A stretch of 51,892 bases of DNA from an uncultured Eubacteriales bacterium (GCA_902792295.1 CADAZC010000014.1:1-51892); one strand, 5' to 3'. Numbered from the stretch's first letter, positions 17,647 through 26,928 are shown. The notes: generated by a model not told the origin, from the letters alone. Program-made: numbers and translations.

Positions 17647-19458
17647 ATGGAACTTTGTGCACGTAAAGACGTTCCCGTAAACGAAACATGGGATCTTTCG
17701 CTGATCTTCAAGGAAGAAAAGCAGATGTGGGAAGCGCTCGAACAGGCAAAGGCAGATGTCAAGGCGTTCGTCGAGACGTATGCGGGAAAGCTCACGACCG
17801 CGGAAACAATTGTCATCTGCCTCGACGATAAGGAAAAGCTCCTGCCGGCGATCGGCAACCTCTGGTCCTATACCGGACTTGCGGTGGAAGCAGATTATAC
17901 CGACAACAAGCTCCGTGAACGCGACGAAAAGATCGGCGACGAGGCGACGCGGCTCTTTACGGACATGGCGTTCGTGGACAGCGAGATCCTTCTTGCGCCC
18001 GAAGCGGAGCTCAATCGCGCGGTGACGCTTGCAAAGGGCTGCCGCGTATATCTCGAGGACCTGATCGCGAAGAAGGCGCATATGCTCTCGCCGGAGACCG
18101 AAAAAGTGCTGGCAGCGCTCGACCGTTCGTTCGGCGTGCCCTACGACGTATACAACACGCTGAAGCTCGCGGACATCGCCTTCGATCCCATCACGGTCGA
18201 CGGGAAAGAATACCCGATGGGCTATTCGCTGTATGAGGACGATTACGAGCTTGAGGCGAATACGGCCGTCCGCCGCGCCGCGTTCCGCGCGTTCTATGAC
18301 ACGCTGAAAAAGTACGAAAACACCACCGCAACCGCGTACAACGCCTGCGTCACGCAGGAAAAGGTCATGTCGGAGCTGCGCGGATACAAGGACGTGTTCG
18401 ACTATCTGCTCTTCCCGCAGAAGGTCACGCGCGAGATGTACGACCGTCAGATCGACGTGATCACCGACCGGCTTGCGCCGCATATGCGCCGCTATGCAAA
18501 GCTGCTTCAGAAGAAACACGGTCTGGACAAAATGACGTTCGGCGATCTGAAGATCGCGGTCGATCCGGAATATGATCCGAAGGTCACGATCGAAGAATCG
18601 CACAAGCTGGTCCGGGAGGCGCTTTCGATCCTCGGCGAAGATTACACGGACATGGTGGACCGCGCATATCGCGAGCGCTGGATCGATTTTGCAAAAAACG
18701 TCGGCAAGAGCACCGGCGGCTTCTGCTCGGGCATCTACCGCAAAAACTCGTTCATCCTGCTCAACTGGAACGACCGTATGTCGGACGTGTTCACCGTGGC
18801 GCACGAACTCGGACACGCCGGACAGTCCATGTACGGCGACGCGGCGCAGTCCTATTACGACTGCAGCCCGACCATGTATCTCGTCGAAGCGCCGTCCACG
18901 ATGAACGAGCTGCTGCTCGCAAACCACCTGCTCAAAACGAGCGAAGACAAGCGTTTCCGCCGCTGGGTGCTTTCGAGCGTGATCTCGAACACGTACTACC
19001 ATAACTTCGTCACACATCTGCGGGAAGCATGGTATCAGCGCGAGGTCTACAAGATCATCGACGCGGGCGGCAGCGTGAACGCGGATATTCTGAACGATCT
19101 GTTCCGCAGGAATCTGGAGCTCTTCTGGGGCGACGCCGTGGAGATCCCGGACGGTGCGGAGCACACGTGGATGCGGCAGCCGCACTACTACATGGGGCTC
19201 TATCCCTACACGTACAGCGCGGGGCTGACGGTCGCCACGCAGGCAATGCTGCGCATCCGCGCAGAGGGCGAACCCGCCGTTGCGGACTGGAAAAACTTCC
19301 TTACCGCCGGCGGTTCGAAACCGCCCGTGGAAATGGCAAAGATCGCGGGCTTCGATATCGGCACGGACGGACCTTTGAACGCCACGATCGACTACATCGG
19401 CTCTCTGATCGACGAAATCATCAAACTCACCGAGGAGATCGACGGGATCAAGCTGTAA
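17647..19458 (+). CDS. pepF: oligoendopeptidase F (M3 metallopeptidase)
   Basis: A cytoplasmic zinc peptidase that cuts medium-length peptides. It has 603 residues, normal for the family. It starts with the usual VPVNETWDLSLIF-type opening, has the PepF N-terminal helical domain (about 110-180), and the M3 zinc site HELGH at residues 386-390 (TVAHELGHAGQSMYG), with the third ligand expected in EAPSTMNELLL. The FCSGIYRKNSFILLNWNDR segment just before the zinc site is also typical. AAAGAGGA precedes the ATG. A strong terminator follows. Confidence 0.96.
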   Translation: MELCARKDVPVNETWDLSLIFKEEKQMWEALEQAKADVKAFVETYAGKLTTAETIVICLDDKEKLLPAIGNLWSYTGLAVEADYTDNKLRERDEKIGDEATRLFTDMAFVDSEILLAPEAELNRAVTLAKGCRVYLEDLIAKKAHMLSPETEKVLAALDRSFGVPYDVYNTLKLADIAFDPITVDGKEYPMGYSLYEDDYELEANTAVRRAAFRAFYDTLKKYENTTATAYNACVTQEKVMSELRGYKDVFDYLLFPQKVTREMYDRQIDVITDRLAPHMRRYAKLLQKKHGLDKMTFGDLKIAVDPEYDPKVTIEESHKLVREALSILGEDYTDMVDRAYRERWIDFAKNVGKSTGGFCSGIYRKNSFILLNWNDRMSDVFTVAHELGHAGQSMYGDAAQSYYDCSPTMYLVEAPSTMNELLLANHLLKTSEDKRFRRWVLSSVISNTYYHNFVTHLREAWYQREVYKIIDAGGSVNADILNDLFRRNLELFWGDAVEIPDGAEHTWMRQPHYYMGLYPYTYSAGLTVATQAMLRIRAEGEPAVADWKNFLTAGGSKPPVEMAKIAGFDIGTDGPLNATIDYIGSLIDEIIKLTEEIDGIKL

Positions 19459-19474
19459 GAAAACCGCATACAAA

Positions 19475-19516
19475 AAGGGCAGTCGAACGGCTGCCCTTGA
19501 TTTTTGTTCTGTTTTT
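19475..19516. terminator. bidirectional terminator between pepF and the importer permease gene
   Basis: AAGGGCAG (19475-19482) pairs with CTGCCCTT (19491-19498). T-rich runs follow on the plus strand (TTTTTG), and TTTTTG also follows on the minus strand. It separates the convergent pepF gene and the first importer operon. Confidence 0.88.
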
Positions 19517-20468
19517 ATCGTTCCTCGCGGAAATATGCAAGACCCAAGCTCTGCGGCGGCTGATTTTCGCGCTTCTTGCGCAGCGAGACGATGATCAGCA
19601 CGAGCAGCGTAACCACGTACGGCGCGAGCTTATAAAGCTCCTTGACGCCCAGCGGCAGCGAAAGATGCTCGGAAAGAATGATCAGTCCGCCGAACAGGAT
19701 CGACGCGAAGATGCTGACGCTCGGACGCCAGGTTGTGAAGATGACCAGCGCGATCGCAAGCCAGCCGCGGTCGCCGAAGCCCTCATTCGCCCACGTTCCG
19801 TGCGCACACTCCATGACGTAGTACAGTCCGCCGAGACCGGCGATCATGCTGCCCACGATGGTTGCAACGTACTTGTACCGCGTGACGTTGATGCCCGCCG
19901 CATCCGCCGTCGCCGGATTCTCGCCGACCGCACGCAGCTGCATTCCCTTGCGCGTGAACCGCAGAAACACCGATGCGAGGATTGCAATGCCGATGCCGAG
20001 ATACGCAAGCCAGCCGGGAATCTTGCCGTCGCCGAAGAAGTTGCAGGTCGACGCAAACGTCAAGCTCGGGACCTCGCTGTGCGCGAGCTTGATCAGCGAT
20101 CCGCCGAAGAAGTTGCCGAAGCCGACGCCGAACATCGTCATGGCAAGACCGGTGACGTTCTGGTTCGCGCGAAGCGTAACGGTCAGGAAGCAGTACAGAA
20201 GTCCCATCAGGAACGAGCCGAGAAGGCAGCAGAGCATCGGAATCAGCACCGCAAGGATGCCGATCATCGGCTTGCCCGCGCCGATCGTCGACTGCTCATA
20301 GAAGAACGCGCCGATGACGCCGGAGATTGCGCCGACATACATGATGCCCGGAATACCGAGGTTCAGGTTGCCCGCTTTTTCGGTCAGGATCTCACCGGTG
20401 CTGCCGTACAGAAGCGGCATGCCCTGCATGACCGCTCTCGGGACGAAGGATACCAGAAATTCCCACAT
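19515..20468 (-). CDS. BMP-type ABC importer, permease 2 (system 1)
   Basis: A 317-residue permease of the BPD_transp_2 family, like NupQ of the B. subtilis guanosine importer. It has about eight hydrophobic helices. Characteristic loops are STGEILTEKAGNLNLGIPGIMYVGA near 24-48 (the family E-(K/R)-x-G-x-x-N-(L/I)-x-x-G motif) and LRAVGENPATADAAGINV near 190, the conserved EAA-like cytoplasmic loop. It is the last gene of the ATPase-permease-permease operon. GGGAGGTG precedes its ATG and overlaps the end of the previous gene. Confidence 0.9.
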   Translation of the reverse strand: MWEFLVSFVPRAVMQGMPLLYGSTGEILTEKAGNLNLGIPGIMYVGAISGVIGAFFYEQSTIGAGKPMIGILAVLIPMLCCLLGSFLMGLLYCFLTVTLRANQNVTGLAMTMFGVGFGNFFGGSLIKLAHSEVPSLTFASTCNFFGDGKIPGWLAYLGIGIAILASVFLRFTRKGMQLRAVGENPATADAAGINVTRYKYVATIVGSMIAGLGGLYYVMECAHGTWANEGFGDRGWLAIALVIFTTWRPSVSIFASILFGGLIILSEHLSLPLGVKELYKLAPYVVTLLVLIIVSLRKKRENQPPQSLGLAYFREER

Positions 20469-20472
20469 ATCG

Positions 20473-21612
20473 TTACACCTCCCGTTTCTTATGCCGGCTG
20501 AACTGCAGCTTGTAGGAGATAAAGAACTCGCAGCCGATGATGAAGAACAAAATGATGCCGGTCAGGATATCCGCAAACGAATGATTCAGTCCGAGCTCCG
20601 GCTTGCTCGCAACCTCCTTCGCGCCGTACTGCATGAAGACGATCAAAAACGACGAGAAAATCATGCCGATCGGATTGAATTTCGACATCCACGAGACCAT
20701 GACTGCGGTGTAGCCGCGACCGTCGACCAGCGTATCGGTGAGCGTGCGGTCGGTTCCCGCAAGAAGGCATCCCACGAGCCCGCAGATCATGCCCGAAAGC
20801 ACCATCGTACGGATGATGACACGATTGACCTTGATGCCCGAATACGAGGCGGTACGTTCGCTTTCGCCGACGACCGCGATCTCATAACCGTGCTTCGAGT
20901 ATTTGAGGTACAGGTACAGCGCAGCGGTCAGGATGCCGATGACCAGCGCCGGCAGCAGATAACGCGAACCGGCGATCTCCGGAAGCCAGCCGACGCCGTA
21001 GGAGCCGAGCGCAGCGTTGGAGTTGAAGATGCCGACAACCGTTCCGTTCGGCGACCATACGTATTTGAATCCGCGATAAGCGATCATGAACTTGACGAGC
21101 TGCAGCGCAACGTAGTTCATCATCAGCGTGAACAGCGTTTCGTTCGTGTTCCATCGGGATTTGAAAAATGCCGGCAAAAAGCCCCACAGCGCACCCGCCG
21201 CAAGCGCGGCAACGGTCATGCACGGAATCAGAATCAGGTTTTTGACCGCAAGCGGAATGTTCGGATTCTGGAAAAACGGCATCTTACCCGCATAGAAGAT
21301 GCAGATCGCCGTTGCAAACGCGCCGATCAACACCTGACCCTCCGCGCCGATGTTCCAGAAACGCATTTTGAACGCGGGCGTGACTGCCAGAGAAATACCG
21401 AGCAGGATCACGATGCGGTAAACGGTGACCCAGATGCGGCGCGAGGAACCGAGCGTTCCGTCAAACATGGTCTTGAACACGGTGATCGGGTTCAGCCCGG
21501 TGACGATCATGGTGACGATCGCGCAGACAATCAGCGCAAGCACGATCGCCGCGCCGCGAATCAGCCATGCCTTCCATGCCGGAAGCCCTGCACGCTTTGA
21601 AATATGCAGCAT
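20473..21612 (-). CDS. BMP-type ABC importer, permease 1 (system 1)
   Basis: A 379-residue membrane subunit like NupP, with about ten hydrophobic helices and the conserved loops FKMRFWNIGAEGQVLIGAFA (near 85-105) and VVGESERTASYSGIKVNRVII (near 245), the latter facing the ATPase. The ATG at 21612 (MLHISKRAG) has GGAGGT seven bases upstream and follows the ATPase stop by one base; a GTG three codons upstream would overlap it. It forms the translocation pore with the gene at 19515-20468. Confidence 0.9.
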   Translation of the reverse strand: MLHISKRAGLPAWKAWLIRGAAIVLALIVCAIVTMIVTGLNPITVFKTMFDGTLGSSRRIWVTVYRIVILLGISLAVTPAFKMRFWNIGAEGQVLIGAFATAICIFYAGKMPFFQNPNIPLAVKNLILIPCMTVAALAAGALWGFLPAFFKSRWNTNETLFTLMMNYVALQLVKFMIAYRGFKYVWSPNGTVVGIFNSNAALGSYGVGWLPEIAGSRYLLPALVIGILTAALYLYLKYSKHGYEIAVVGESERTASYSGIKVNRVIIRTMVLSGMICGLVGCLLAGTDRTLTDTLVDGRGYTAVMVSWMSKFNPIGMIFSSFLIVFMQYGAKEVASKPELGLNHSFADILTGIILFFIIGCEFFISYKLQFSRHKKREV

Positions 21613-21613
21613 C

Positions 21614-23164
21614 TTATGCACCTCCCCCGACCTTGGTCATCATGAGACCGATCTCTTCCTTTGTGATGGAGCGCCCGTCCACAATGCCGGACACCTTGCC
21701 GCCGCACAGCACCAGGATCCGGTCGCACAGCTCCAGAAGCACGTCAAGGTCCTCGCCGACATAAATGACGGCGACGCCCTGCATCTTCTGCTGTGTCAAA
21801 AGATTGTAGATCGTGTACGACGTATTGATGTCCAGTCCGCGGACCGCGTACGCCGTCATCAGTACCGACGGGTTCTGTTCGATCTCACGCCCGACGAGCA
21901 CCTTCTGCACGTTGCCGCCCGAAAGCCGGCGAAGCGGGATCTGATCGACATTCGGCGTGACGACCTCGAGATCGTTGACGATCTTGACTGCAAGCTGTTT
22001 CGGATATTTCCGGTCAAGGAACGGGTTGTGTTTCCCTCTGCGGTAGCTTCGGAGCATCACGTTGTCTGCAATGTTCATGCTGCCGACGAGCCCCATGCCG
22101 AAGCGGTCCTCCGGCACGAACGACAGCAGCACGCCGGACTGAATGATCTTCAGCGGATCCATGCCGTTGATGACCTGCTCTTTTCCGGTTTTCGGATCGA
22201 TATAGACGATCCTGCCCTCCGGTTCAATACCCTGCAGACCCGCAATCGCCTCCAGAAGCTCGCGCTGACCGCTGCCCGCAATGCCCGCGATGCCGAGAAT
22301 CTCGCCGGAATATGCCGTGAAATTGATATCGTCGAGACGCTTGACACCCTCGATGTCCTTTACCGTGAGATGCTCCACACGAAGCCGTTCATGCATTTCC
22401 TCCGCCTTCGGGCGGTCGATGTTCAAGCTCACCGCGCGTCCGACCATCATGTCGGTCAAGCTCTGCTGGTTCGCATCCTTGGTCAGCACGTCGCCGATGT
22501 ACTCGCCCTTTCTCAGGATCGCAACGCGGTCGGAGACCTCCAGAACCTCATGCAGCTTATGCGTGATAATGATCAGGGACTTGCCGTCCTTCTGCATGTT
22601 GCGCATGACCCTGAACAGCTTGTCCGTTTCCTGCGGCGTCAGAACCGCAGTCGGCTCGTCGAGGATCAGAATATCGGCGCCGCGGTACAGGACCTTGATG
22701 ATTTCAACGGTCTGCTTCTGCGATACCGACATATTGTAAACCTTCTGATTGGGATCGATCTCAAACCCGTAGCGTTCGCTGATCTCCTTGATCCGCTTTG
22801 CCGCGCGCTTGAGGTTCAGCATGCCTTCCTCTTTGAGCCCGAGGATGATGTTTTCGGTCGCGGTAAACACATCCACCAGCTTGAAGTGCTGATGGATCAT
22901 ACCGATCCCGTTTTCAAACGCATCCTTCGGAGAAGAAATCGTGACTGGCTTGTCGTGAATGTAAATCTGTCCCTCGTCCGGATAGTAAATGCCGGACAGC
23001 ATGTTCATCAGCGTGGTCTTTCCGCTGCCGTTCTCGCCGAGCAGCGAAAGGATCTCGCCTTCATGCAGTTCCAGATGAACGTTTCGGTTGGCAACCACGC
23101 TGCCGAAGTGCTTGGTGATGCCCTCCATTCTGACGGCATTTTTGACTGCTTCCAAGTCCCCCAT
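21614..23164 (-). CDS. BMP-type ABC importer, two-domain ATPase (system 1)
   Basis: A 516-residue fused ATPase like NupO. Domain 1 has Walker A LGENGSGKTTLM (about 43), a signature-like NMSVSQKQTVEI and Walker B ILILDEPTAVLTPQE. Domain 2 is degenerate: its Walker A position reads AGIAGSGQREL without GK(S/T), and its Walker B reads SVLMTAYAVRGLD, with no DE pair. It keeps the signature LSGGNVQK. Such asymmetry is usual for this class. The start is uncertain: the ATG at 23164 is very close to AAGGA, and a TTG at 23155 is better spaced. Confidence 0.92.
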   Translation of the reverse strand: MGDLEAVKNAVRMEGITKHFGSVVANRNVHLELHEGEILSLLGENGSGKTTLMNMLSGIYYPDEGQIYIHDKPVTISSPKDAFENGIGMIHQHFKLVDVFTATENIILGLKEEGMLNLKRAAKRIKEISERYGFEIDPNQKVYNMSVSQKQTVEIIKVLYRGADILILDEPTAVLTPQETDKLFRVMRNMQKDGKSLIIITHKLHEVLEVSDRVAILRKGEYIGDVLTKDANQQSLTDMMVGRAVSLNIDRPKAEEMHERLRVEHLTVKDIEGVKRLDDINFTAYSGEILGIAGIAGSGQRELLEAIAGLQGIEPEGRIVYIDPKTGKEQVINGMDPLKIIQSGVLLSFVPEDRFGMGLVGSMNIADNVMLRSYRRGKHNPFLDRKYPKQLAVKIVNDLEVVTPNVDQIPLRRLSGGNVQKVLVGREIEQNPSVLMTAYAVRGLDINTSYTIYNLLTQQKMQGVAVIYVGEDLDVLLELCDRILVLCGGKVSGIVDGRSITKEEIGLMMTKVGGGA

Positions 23165-23171
23165 CCTTTCC

Positions 23172-23232
23172 GCAGAGGCGCATACCTCTGCCGATGATAG
23201 GATATTGTATCATATATTCCGCGATTTGTAAA
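23172..23232 (-). promoter_or_regulatory. promoter and leader hairpin of importer 1 ATPase-permease genes
   Basis: The -35 is TTTACA (23227-23232) and the -10 is TACAAT (23204-23209), with a 17-base spacer and a TGA extension. In the leader, GCAGAGG pairs with CCTCTGC (23172-23191) just before the ribosome binding site. No U tract follows, so this is not a terminator; it could affect translation or stability. Confidence 0.75.
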
Positions 23233-23252
23233 TGAAAACCGCAATCCGCGGC

Positions 23253-23284
23253 AAAAAAAATCGGACGGTCCGAGACCGTCCGAT
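23253..23284 (-). terminator. strong terminator after the importer 1 lipoprotein gene
   Basis: On the minus strand an 11-bp perfect stem (ATCGGACGGTC with GACCGTCCGAT) and a three-base loop are followed by seven T residues. It isolates the lipoprotein gene from the downstream ATPase operon. Confidence 0.95.
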
Positions 23285-23303
23285 CTGACTGTTTGGAGTT
23301 GAA

Positions 23304-24521
23304 TTAATAGCTTTCGTTCAGCAGGGTAATGCCGTCGATGCGAAGATCGAAGTACGGTGCGCTGCGGAACTCGGACTCATGGAAGTAACCGTCCTTGATG
23401 ACCTCGGTGTCCGGGGTGTATGCCGGATCGGTGTCGACGTCCGCCATGTAGCTCGTCAGATGCTCGCCGCCCACGGTGAACGCGTCGGTGCTGAATACGT
23501 GCAGCGTGCCCGCAACCATCGCGGCCTTCGCCTCGTCGATCTTCGCCTGCGTGCCATCTGCCGCAACTGCGTCGTTCAGCTCGAAGAGCTCAACGGAACC
23601 CGTTTCGATCGTGCCGGTCCAGTCTGCCGGGATCGCTTCGCCTGCCGCAGCTGCCTTGATCGCGTACTCATAGTACGGCTCCCAGTTGATGCGGGAAGAA
23701 ACGATGTAGGTGTTCGGGCCGACCTTGACGGTGCTGCCGTTGTAGGAGACGTTCGGAACGCCCATGCTCTCGCAAGCGGACGGTGCGCCCATGGAGTCTG
23801 CATGCTGGCTGATGAGCACGCAGCCGCCGTTGATCAGCTTCATTGCGCCTTCTTTTTCAGCGGTCTCATCGTACCAGGAACCGGTGAAGGTAACGTCCAT
23901 GGTGACTTCCGGAACGATGGAGCGGACGCCGAGGAAGAAGGAGGTGTAGCCGGAGACGACCTCTTCATAAGTGAACGCGCCGACGTAGCCGATCTTCAGC
24001 TGGTCCTTGGTGATCTTGCCGGAATCGAGCATCTCCTGGAGCTTCATGCCCGCCGCGATACCCGCGAGGTAACGGCCTTCATAGATCGCCGCAAACGCAT
24101 TATGATAGTTCGGGAGCTTCTCGGTGTGCGCCTTGGTGCCGGTTGCATGGCAGAACTGCACATCCGGGTATTCCTTCGCCGCCTGGATCATGTAATCCTC
24201 ATGACCGAAGCTGTCCGCGAAGATGATCTTGCAGCCGGACGCCGCCATGTCGGCAGCGGTCTCGTAGCATTCCTGACCCTCGGGGATGTTCGTCTTGATG
24301 ATGTAGTCCTTGATGCCGAGCTTCTCGCACGCGCCCTTCGCCGCATTGATGAAGTTCAGGTCGTAGGTGGAGTTCTCGTCATGCAGGCAGATGAAACCGA
24401 CCTTGATGTTCAGACCGTCTGCGGGCTTGTCGGCAGGCGTCTCAGCGGGCTTCGTGCCGGTGCAGGCAACCAGCGCTGCGACCATCAGCAGACAAACAAC
24501 GATAGCAAAAAATCTCTTCAT
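23304..24521 (-). CDS. BMP-family substrate-binding lipoprotein (system 1)
   Basis: A 405-residue lipoprotein with a lipobox LVAC and Cys20 after a hydrophobic signal. A short Pro/Ala/Lys-rich spacer precedes the BMP (Med/PnrA-like) domain: KVGFICLHDENSTYDLNF, the paired FADSFGHEDYMIQAAKEYPDVQF, NAFAAIYEGRYLAGIAAGMK, and KIGYVGAFTYEEVVSGYTSFFLG. Known members bind purine or other nucleosides. It delivers ligand to the permeases at 19515-21612. It is monocistronic, with its own promoter (24578-24606) and terminator. Confidence 0.93.
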   Translation of the reverse strand: MKRFFAIVVCLLMVAALVACTGTKPAETPADKPADGLNIKVGFICLHDENSTYDLNFINAAKGACEKLGIKDYIIKTNIPEGQECYETAADMAASGCKIIFADSFGHEDYMIQAAKEYPDVQFCHATGTKAHTEKLPNYHNAFAAIYEGRYLAGIAAGMKLQEMLDSGKITKDQLKIGYVGAFTYEEVVSGYTSFFLGVRSIVPEVTMDVTFTGSWYDETAEKEGAMKLINGGCVLISQHADSMGAPSACESMGVPNVSYNGSTVKVGPNTYIVSSRINWEPYYEYAIKAAAAGEAIPADWTGTIETGSVELFELNDAVAADGTQAKIDEAKAAMVAGTLHVFSTDAFTVGGEHLTSYMADVDTDPAYTPDTEVIKDGYFHESEFRSAPYFDLRIDGITLLNESY

Positions 24522-24549
24522 GTTTCCCTCCGTAAAGATTTTTGTTTTT

Positions 24550-24606
24550 TTGAAAATTAAAAATTTTCAACAAATATATTTTAACCGTTTTCTCCTGTTT
24601 CGTCAA
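24550..24606 (-). promoter_or_regulatory. promoter and 5'-end palindrome of importer 1 lipoprotein gene
   Basis: The -35 is TTGACG (24601-24606) and the -10 is TAAAAT (24578-24583), spaced by 17. Right at the expected transcript start lies an AT-rich inverted repeat: TTGAAAAT and ATTTTCAA at 24550-24570 with a five-base centre. It could be an operator or a 5' stabilising hairpin. The -35 overlaps the tail of the upstream rluB terminator. Confidence 0.75.
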
Positions 24607-24638
24607 GAGAAAACCTGCTCCGACAACGCCGGAGCAGG
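24605..24638 (-). terminator. terminator of the ytfI-gerW-dacF-rluB operon
   Basis: On the minus strand CCTGCTCCG pairs with CGGAGCAGG across GCGTTGT. TTTTCTCTT follows. Confidence 0.92.
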
Positions 24639-24675
24639 TAAAAACCGTGTAAAAATGATGCTTTTCGATCTCTCT

Positions 24676-25386
24676 CTACCTTACGCAGTTCAGAAGACCG
24701 TCGATTTCCTCTTTCGAAAGATACCGCCACTCGCCCGGTCTGAGGTCGCCGAGGCGAAGATTGCCGTACTGCTCGCGCTTCAGGCGCAGCGTGCGATGTC
24801 CGACCGCTTCGAGCATGCGGCGGATCTGCCGGTTTCTGCCCTCGTGGATCGTGATCGAAAACGCCGTCCCTCCGGTGGTGGACCGCCGGATATTCGCGAT
24901 CTTCGCTGGGGCGGTCATGCCGTCCTCGAGCTGTACGCCGTTTGTGAGCGCGGCGATCTCCGACGCCGAAAGCGTGCCGTCGCATACCACGCGGTAGGTC
25001 TTGTCCACCTTGTAGCGCGGATGCATCAGGCGGTTTGCAAGTTCGCCGTCGTTCGTAAGCAGCAGAAGCCCCTCGGAATTGAGGTCGAGCCGCCCGACGT
25101 TGTAGAGCCGGTACGGCAGCTCCGAAACGAACGCCTGCACGGTCTTTCGCCCCGCCTCGTCGCTGGACGTCGAGACCACGCCGCGCGGTTTATAGAGCAT
25201 CAGCACCACGTGCTCCGTTTGCGGCGTCAGCCGTTTTCCGTCGAGGCGCACGTCGTCCCCCTCCTCCACGGACATGCCGAGGACGGCGGGAATGCCGTTG
25301 ACCGTGACCCGTCCGTCCGAAATGATCTGTTCCGAGGCGCGGCGCGAAGCCACGCCGCAGTCCGCCATGTATTTTTGTAAACGCAT
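24676..25386 (-). CDS. rluB: 16S/23S rRNA pseudouridine synthase, RluB/RsuA family
   Basis: A 236-residue RsuA/RluB-type enzyme. An N-terminal S4 domain (MRLQKYMADCGVASRRASEQ ... GRVTVNG) precedes the catalytic domain with GRLDLNSEGLLLLTNDG, which contains the active aspartate, and HEGRNRQIRRMLEAVGH. The ATG at 25386 fits the S4 domain start; the frame stays open upstream but there overlaps dacF. It is the last gene of its operon, 16 bases after dacF. Choice between RluB (23S) and RsuA (16S) specificity is not certain. Confidence 0.92.
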   Translation of the reverse strand: MRLQKYMADCGVASRRASEQIISDGRVTVNGIPAVLGMSVEEGDDVRLDGKRLTPQTEHVVLMLYKPRGVVSTSSDEAGRKTVQAFVSELPYRLYNVGRLDLNSEGLLLLTNDGELANRLMHPRYKVDKTYRVVCDGTLSASEIAALTNGVQLEDGMTAPAKIANIRRSTTGGTAFSITIHEGRNRQIRRMLEAVGHRTLRLKREQYGNLRLGDLRPGEWRYLSKEEIDGLLNCVR

Positions 25387-25402
25387 ACGCCCCGCCTGCG
25401 GT

Positions 25403-26503
25403 TCATCCGGTAAACGCAAGAACCGCCTTTTTGAGATAGTACGCGAAACCGGCTGCGTCGACTGTCTCCGCCGCGACGATCGGAACCGTAAACACGACCG
25501 TGCCGTTTCGAACAAGCGACGCCGTTCCGACCCGCTCGCCCGCACGGACCGGCGCGCGGCATGCGCCGAACGCCGTCTCCACGGAATACGCTTCCTCTCC
25601 GCCGGTTTCCGTCGGATACAGTATACCGCGAATCGGCGCGGCAGACAATGCTTTTTTCACGCCGTTTTCGACGGGGATCGAAAAAACGGTCCCTCGGGAC
25701 AGAAATTCCTTTACGCGGTAGTCCGAAAACCCAGCGTCCAGCATGCTTTTGGCGGTGTTCCACATCGAGGGACAGTTCAGGACCGTGCCGACGAGCTTCA
25801 TCCCGCCGCGCTCCGCCGCAAAGACGAGGCACTTCCCCGCCGCCTTCGTGTAACCGGTCTTTACGCCGATACCGCCCTCGTATTCCCACAGAAGCCGGTT
25901 CTTGTTTTTCAGCGTGTGCGGGTTCGAGCCGGAGGTTCTATGATACTGCGTTGCGGCGATCTCCGCAAAAAACGGATTCCCGAGCGCCGCCGCGCCGAGG
26001 ATCGCAAGGTCCTTTGCCGTTGTATAATGGTCGGGATCATGCAGCCCGTTCGGATTCACGAAATGCGTGCCTGTCAGTCCGAGCTGCTCCGCCCGTGCGT
26101 TCATGCGCGCCGCAAACGGTTCGACGCCGCCGTCCAGAAAACATGCGATCGCGACCGCCGCATCGTTGCCGCTCGTCAGCATCAGACCGTACACGAGATC
26201 GGCAAGCGGGATCGTTTCGCCGGCTTTCAGATACATCGACGAGCCCTCCGTGCCCGCGGCTTCGTCCGGCACGGCGACGGTCTCCGTAAGACGCCCCGAT
26301 TCGACCGCAAGGAGCGCGGTCATGATCTTGGTCGTGCTTGCCATCGGCAGCCGTTCGTTTTCGTTTTTCGCGTACAGCACGCGTCCGGAATTCGCTTCAA
26401 AGAGATACGCCGCCTGCGCGGGCACATCCTTCGCCTGTTCCGCAAGCGCGATACGCGGCAAAAGCAGCAGCGCGATCAGCAGAACGGCAAGCCGCCGTTT
26501 CAC
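25403..26503 (-). CDS. dacF: D-alanyl-D-alanine carboxypeptidase (S11, DacF-like)
   Basis: A penicillin-binding DD-carboxypeptidase that trims peptidoglycan stem peptides outside the membrane. It has 366 residues. The signal peptide ends about IALA-EQ (residue 21/22). The three active-site motifs are STTK (Ser56, Lys59), SGN (near 114) and KTG (near 217, GIGVKTGYT). A C-terminal PBP5-like domain follows. It shares an operon with gerW and ytfI, so a spore cortex role like that of Bacillus DacF is plausible. A vegetative DacA-type role cannot be excluded. Its start overlaps the gerW stop (ATGA). Confidence 0.93.
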   Translation of the reverse strand: MKRRLAVLLIALLLLPRIALAEQAKDVPAQAAYLFEANSGRVLYAKNENERLPMASTTKIMTALLAVESGRLTETVAVPDEAAGTEGSSMYLKAGETIPLADLVYGLMLTSGNDAAVAIACFLDGGVEPFAARMNARAEQLGLTGTHFVNPNGLHDPDHYTTAKDLAILGAAALGNPFFAEIAATQYHRTSGSNPHTLKNKNRLLWEYEGGIGVKTGYTKAAGKCLVFAAERGGMKLVGTVLNCPSMWNTAKSMLDAGFSDYRVKEFLSRGTVFSIPVENGVKKALSAAPIRGILYPTETGGEEAYSVETAFGACRAPVRAGERVGTASLVRNGTVVFTVPIVAAETVDAAGFAYYLKKAVLAFTG

Positions 26504-26928
26504 GGTTCGTTCCCCTTGGGCGGCTCGGTTTTCTGCGCGCGGACGTCCGCAAGCGCGTCGCGGATCTCGCTCATCGCCGTCGGGATCATCTGCACGAGAC
26601 GGTCCAGCGTGTTGTCGCAGTCGGCGTGCAGCAGCGTCACCTGTCCGCCCTGCATGTGCAGAAACGCCTTCGGCATGATCGATACGCCGACGACGCTCGC
26701 GCCGAGGAACGGATAGCCCTCGGCGTCAAAGTCCGGCTGCCCCTTCTTGGCGACCGCCTGCGTCGGGAAATCGCCGCCGCCCGCAAAAAAGCCGAGACAG
26801 ACCTTCGATACCGGGATCACCACCGCGCCGCCTTCGCCGTAAATCGGATTGCCCACGATCGTGTTCACGTCGACGATGTTTTTAAGCTCGCGCATCGTCG
26901 TCTGCAAAATGGTTTCAACAGGATGCAT
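26500..26928 (-). CDS. gerW: sporulation protein GerW (YtfJ)
   Basis: A 142-residue GerW family protein, needed in Bacillus for germination by alanine. Family features are HPVETILQTTMRELKNIVDVNTIVGNPI at the start, then GGAVVIPVSKVCLGFFAGGG, and SIMPKAFLHMQGG near the middle. The ATG at 26928 follows AGAGGA by seven bases. It overlaps ytfI by 14 bases, matching the Bacillus ytfI-ytfJ pair, which supports both calls. Confidence 0.93.
   Translation of the reverse strand: MHPVETILQTTMRELKNIVDVNTIVGNPIYGEGGAVVIPVSKVCLGFFAGGGDFPTQAVAKKGQPDFDAEGYPFLGASVVGVSIMPKAFLHMQGGQVTLLHADCDNTLDRLVQMIPTAMSEIRDALADVRAQKTEPPKGNEP

Noticed and set aside
21614..23164. Inactivating mutations in the second nucleotide-binding domain of importer ATPase 1
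   Set aside because: Loss of the Walker A lysine and Walker B acidic pair in domain 2 also occurs in system 2 and is normal for this class of two-domain importers.
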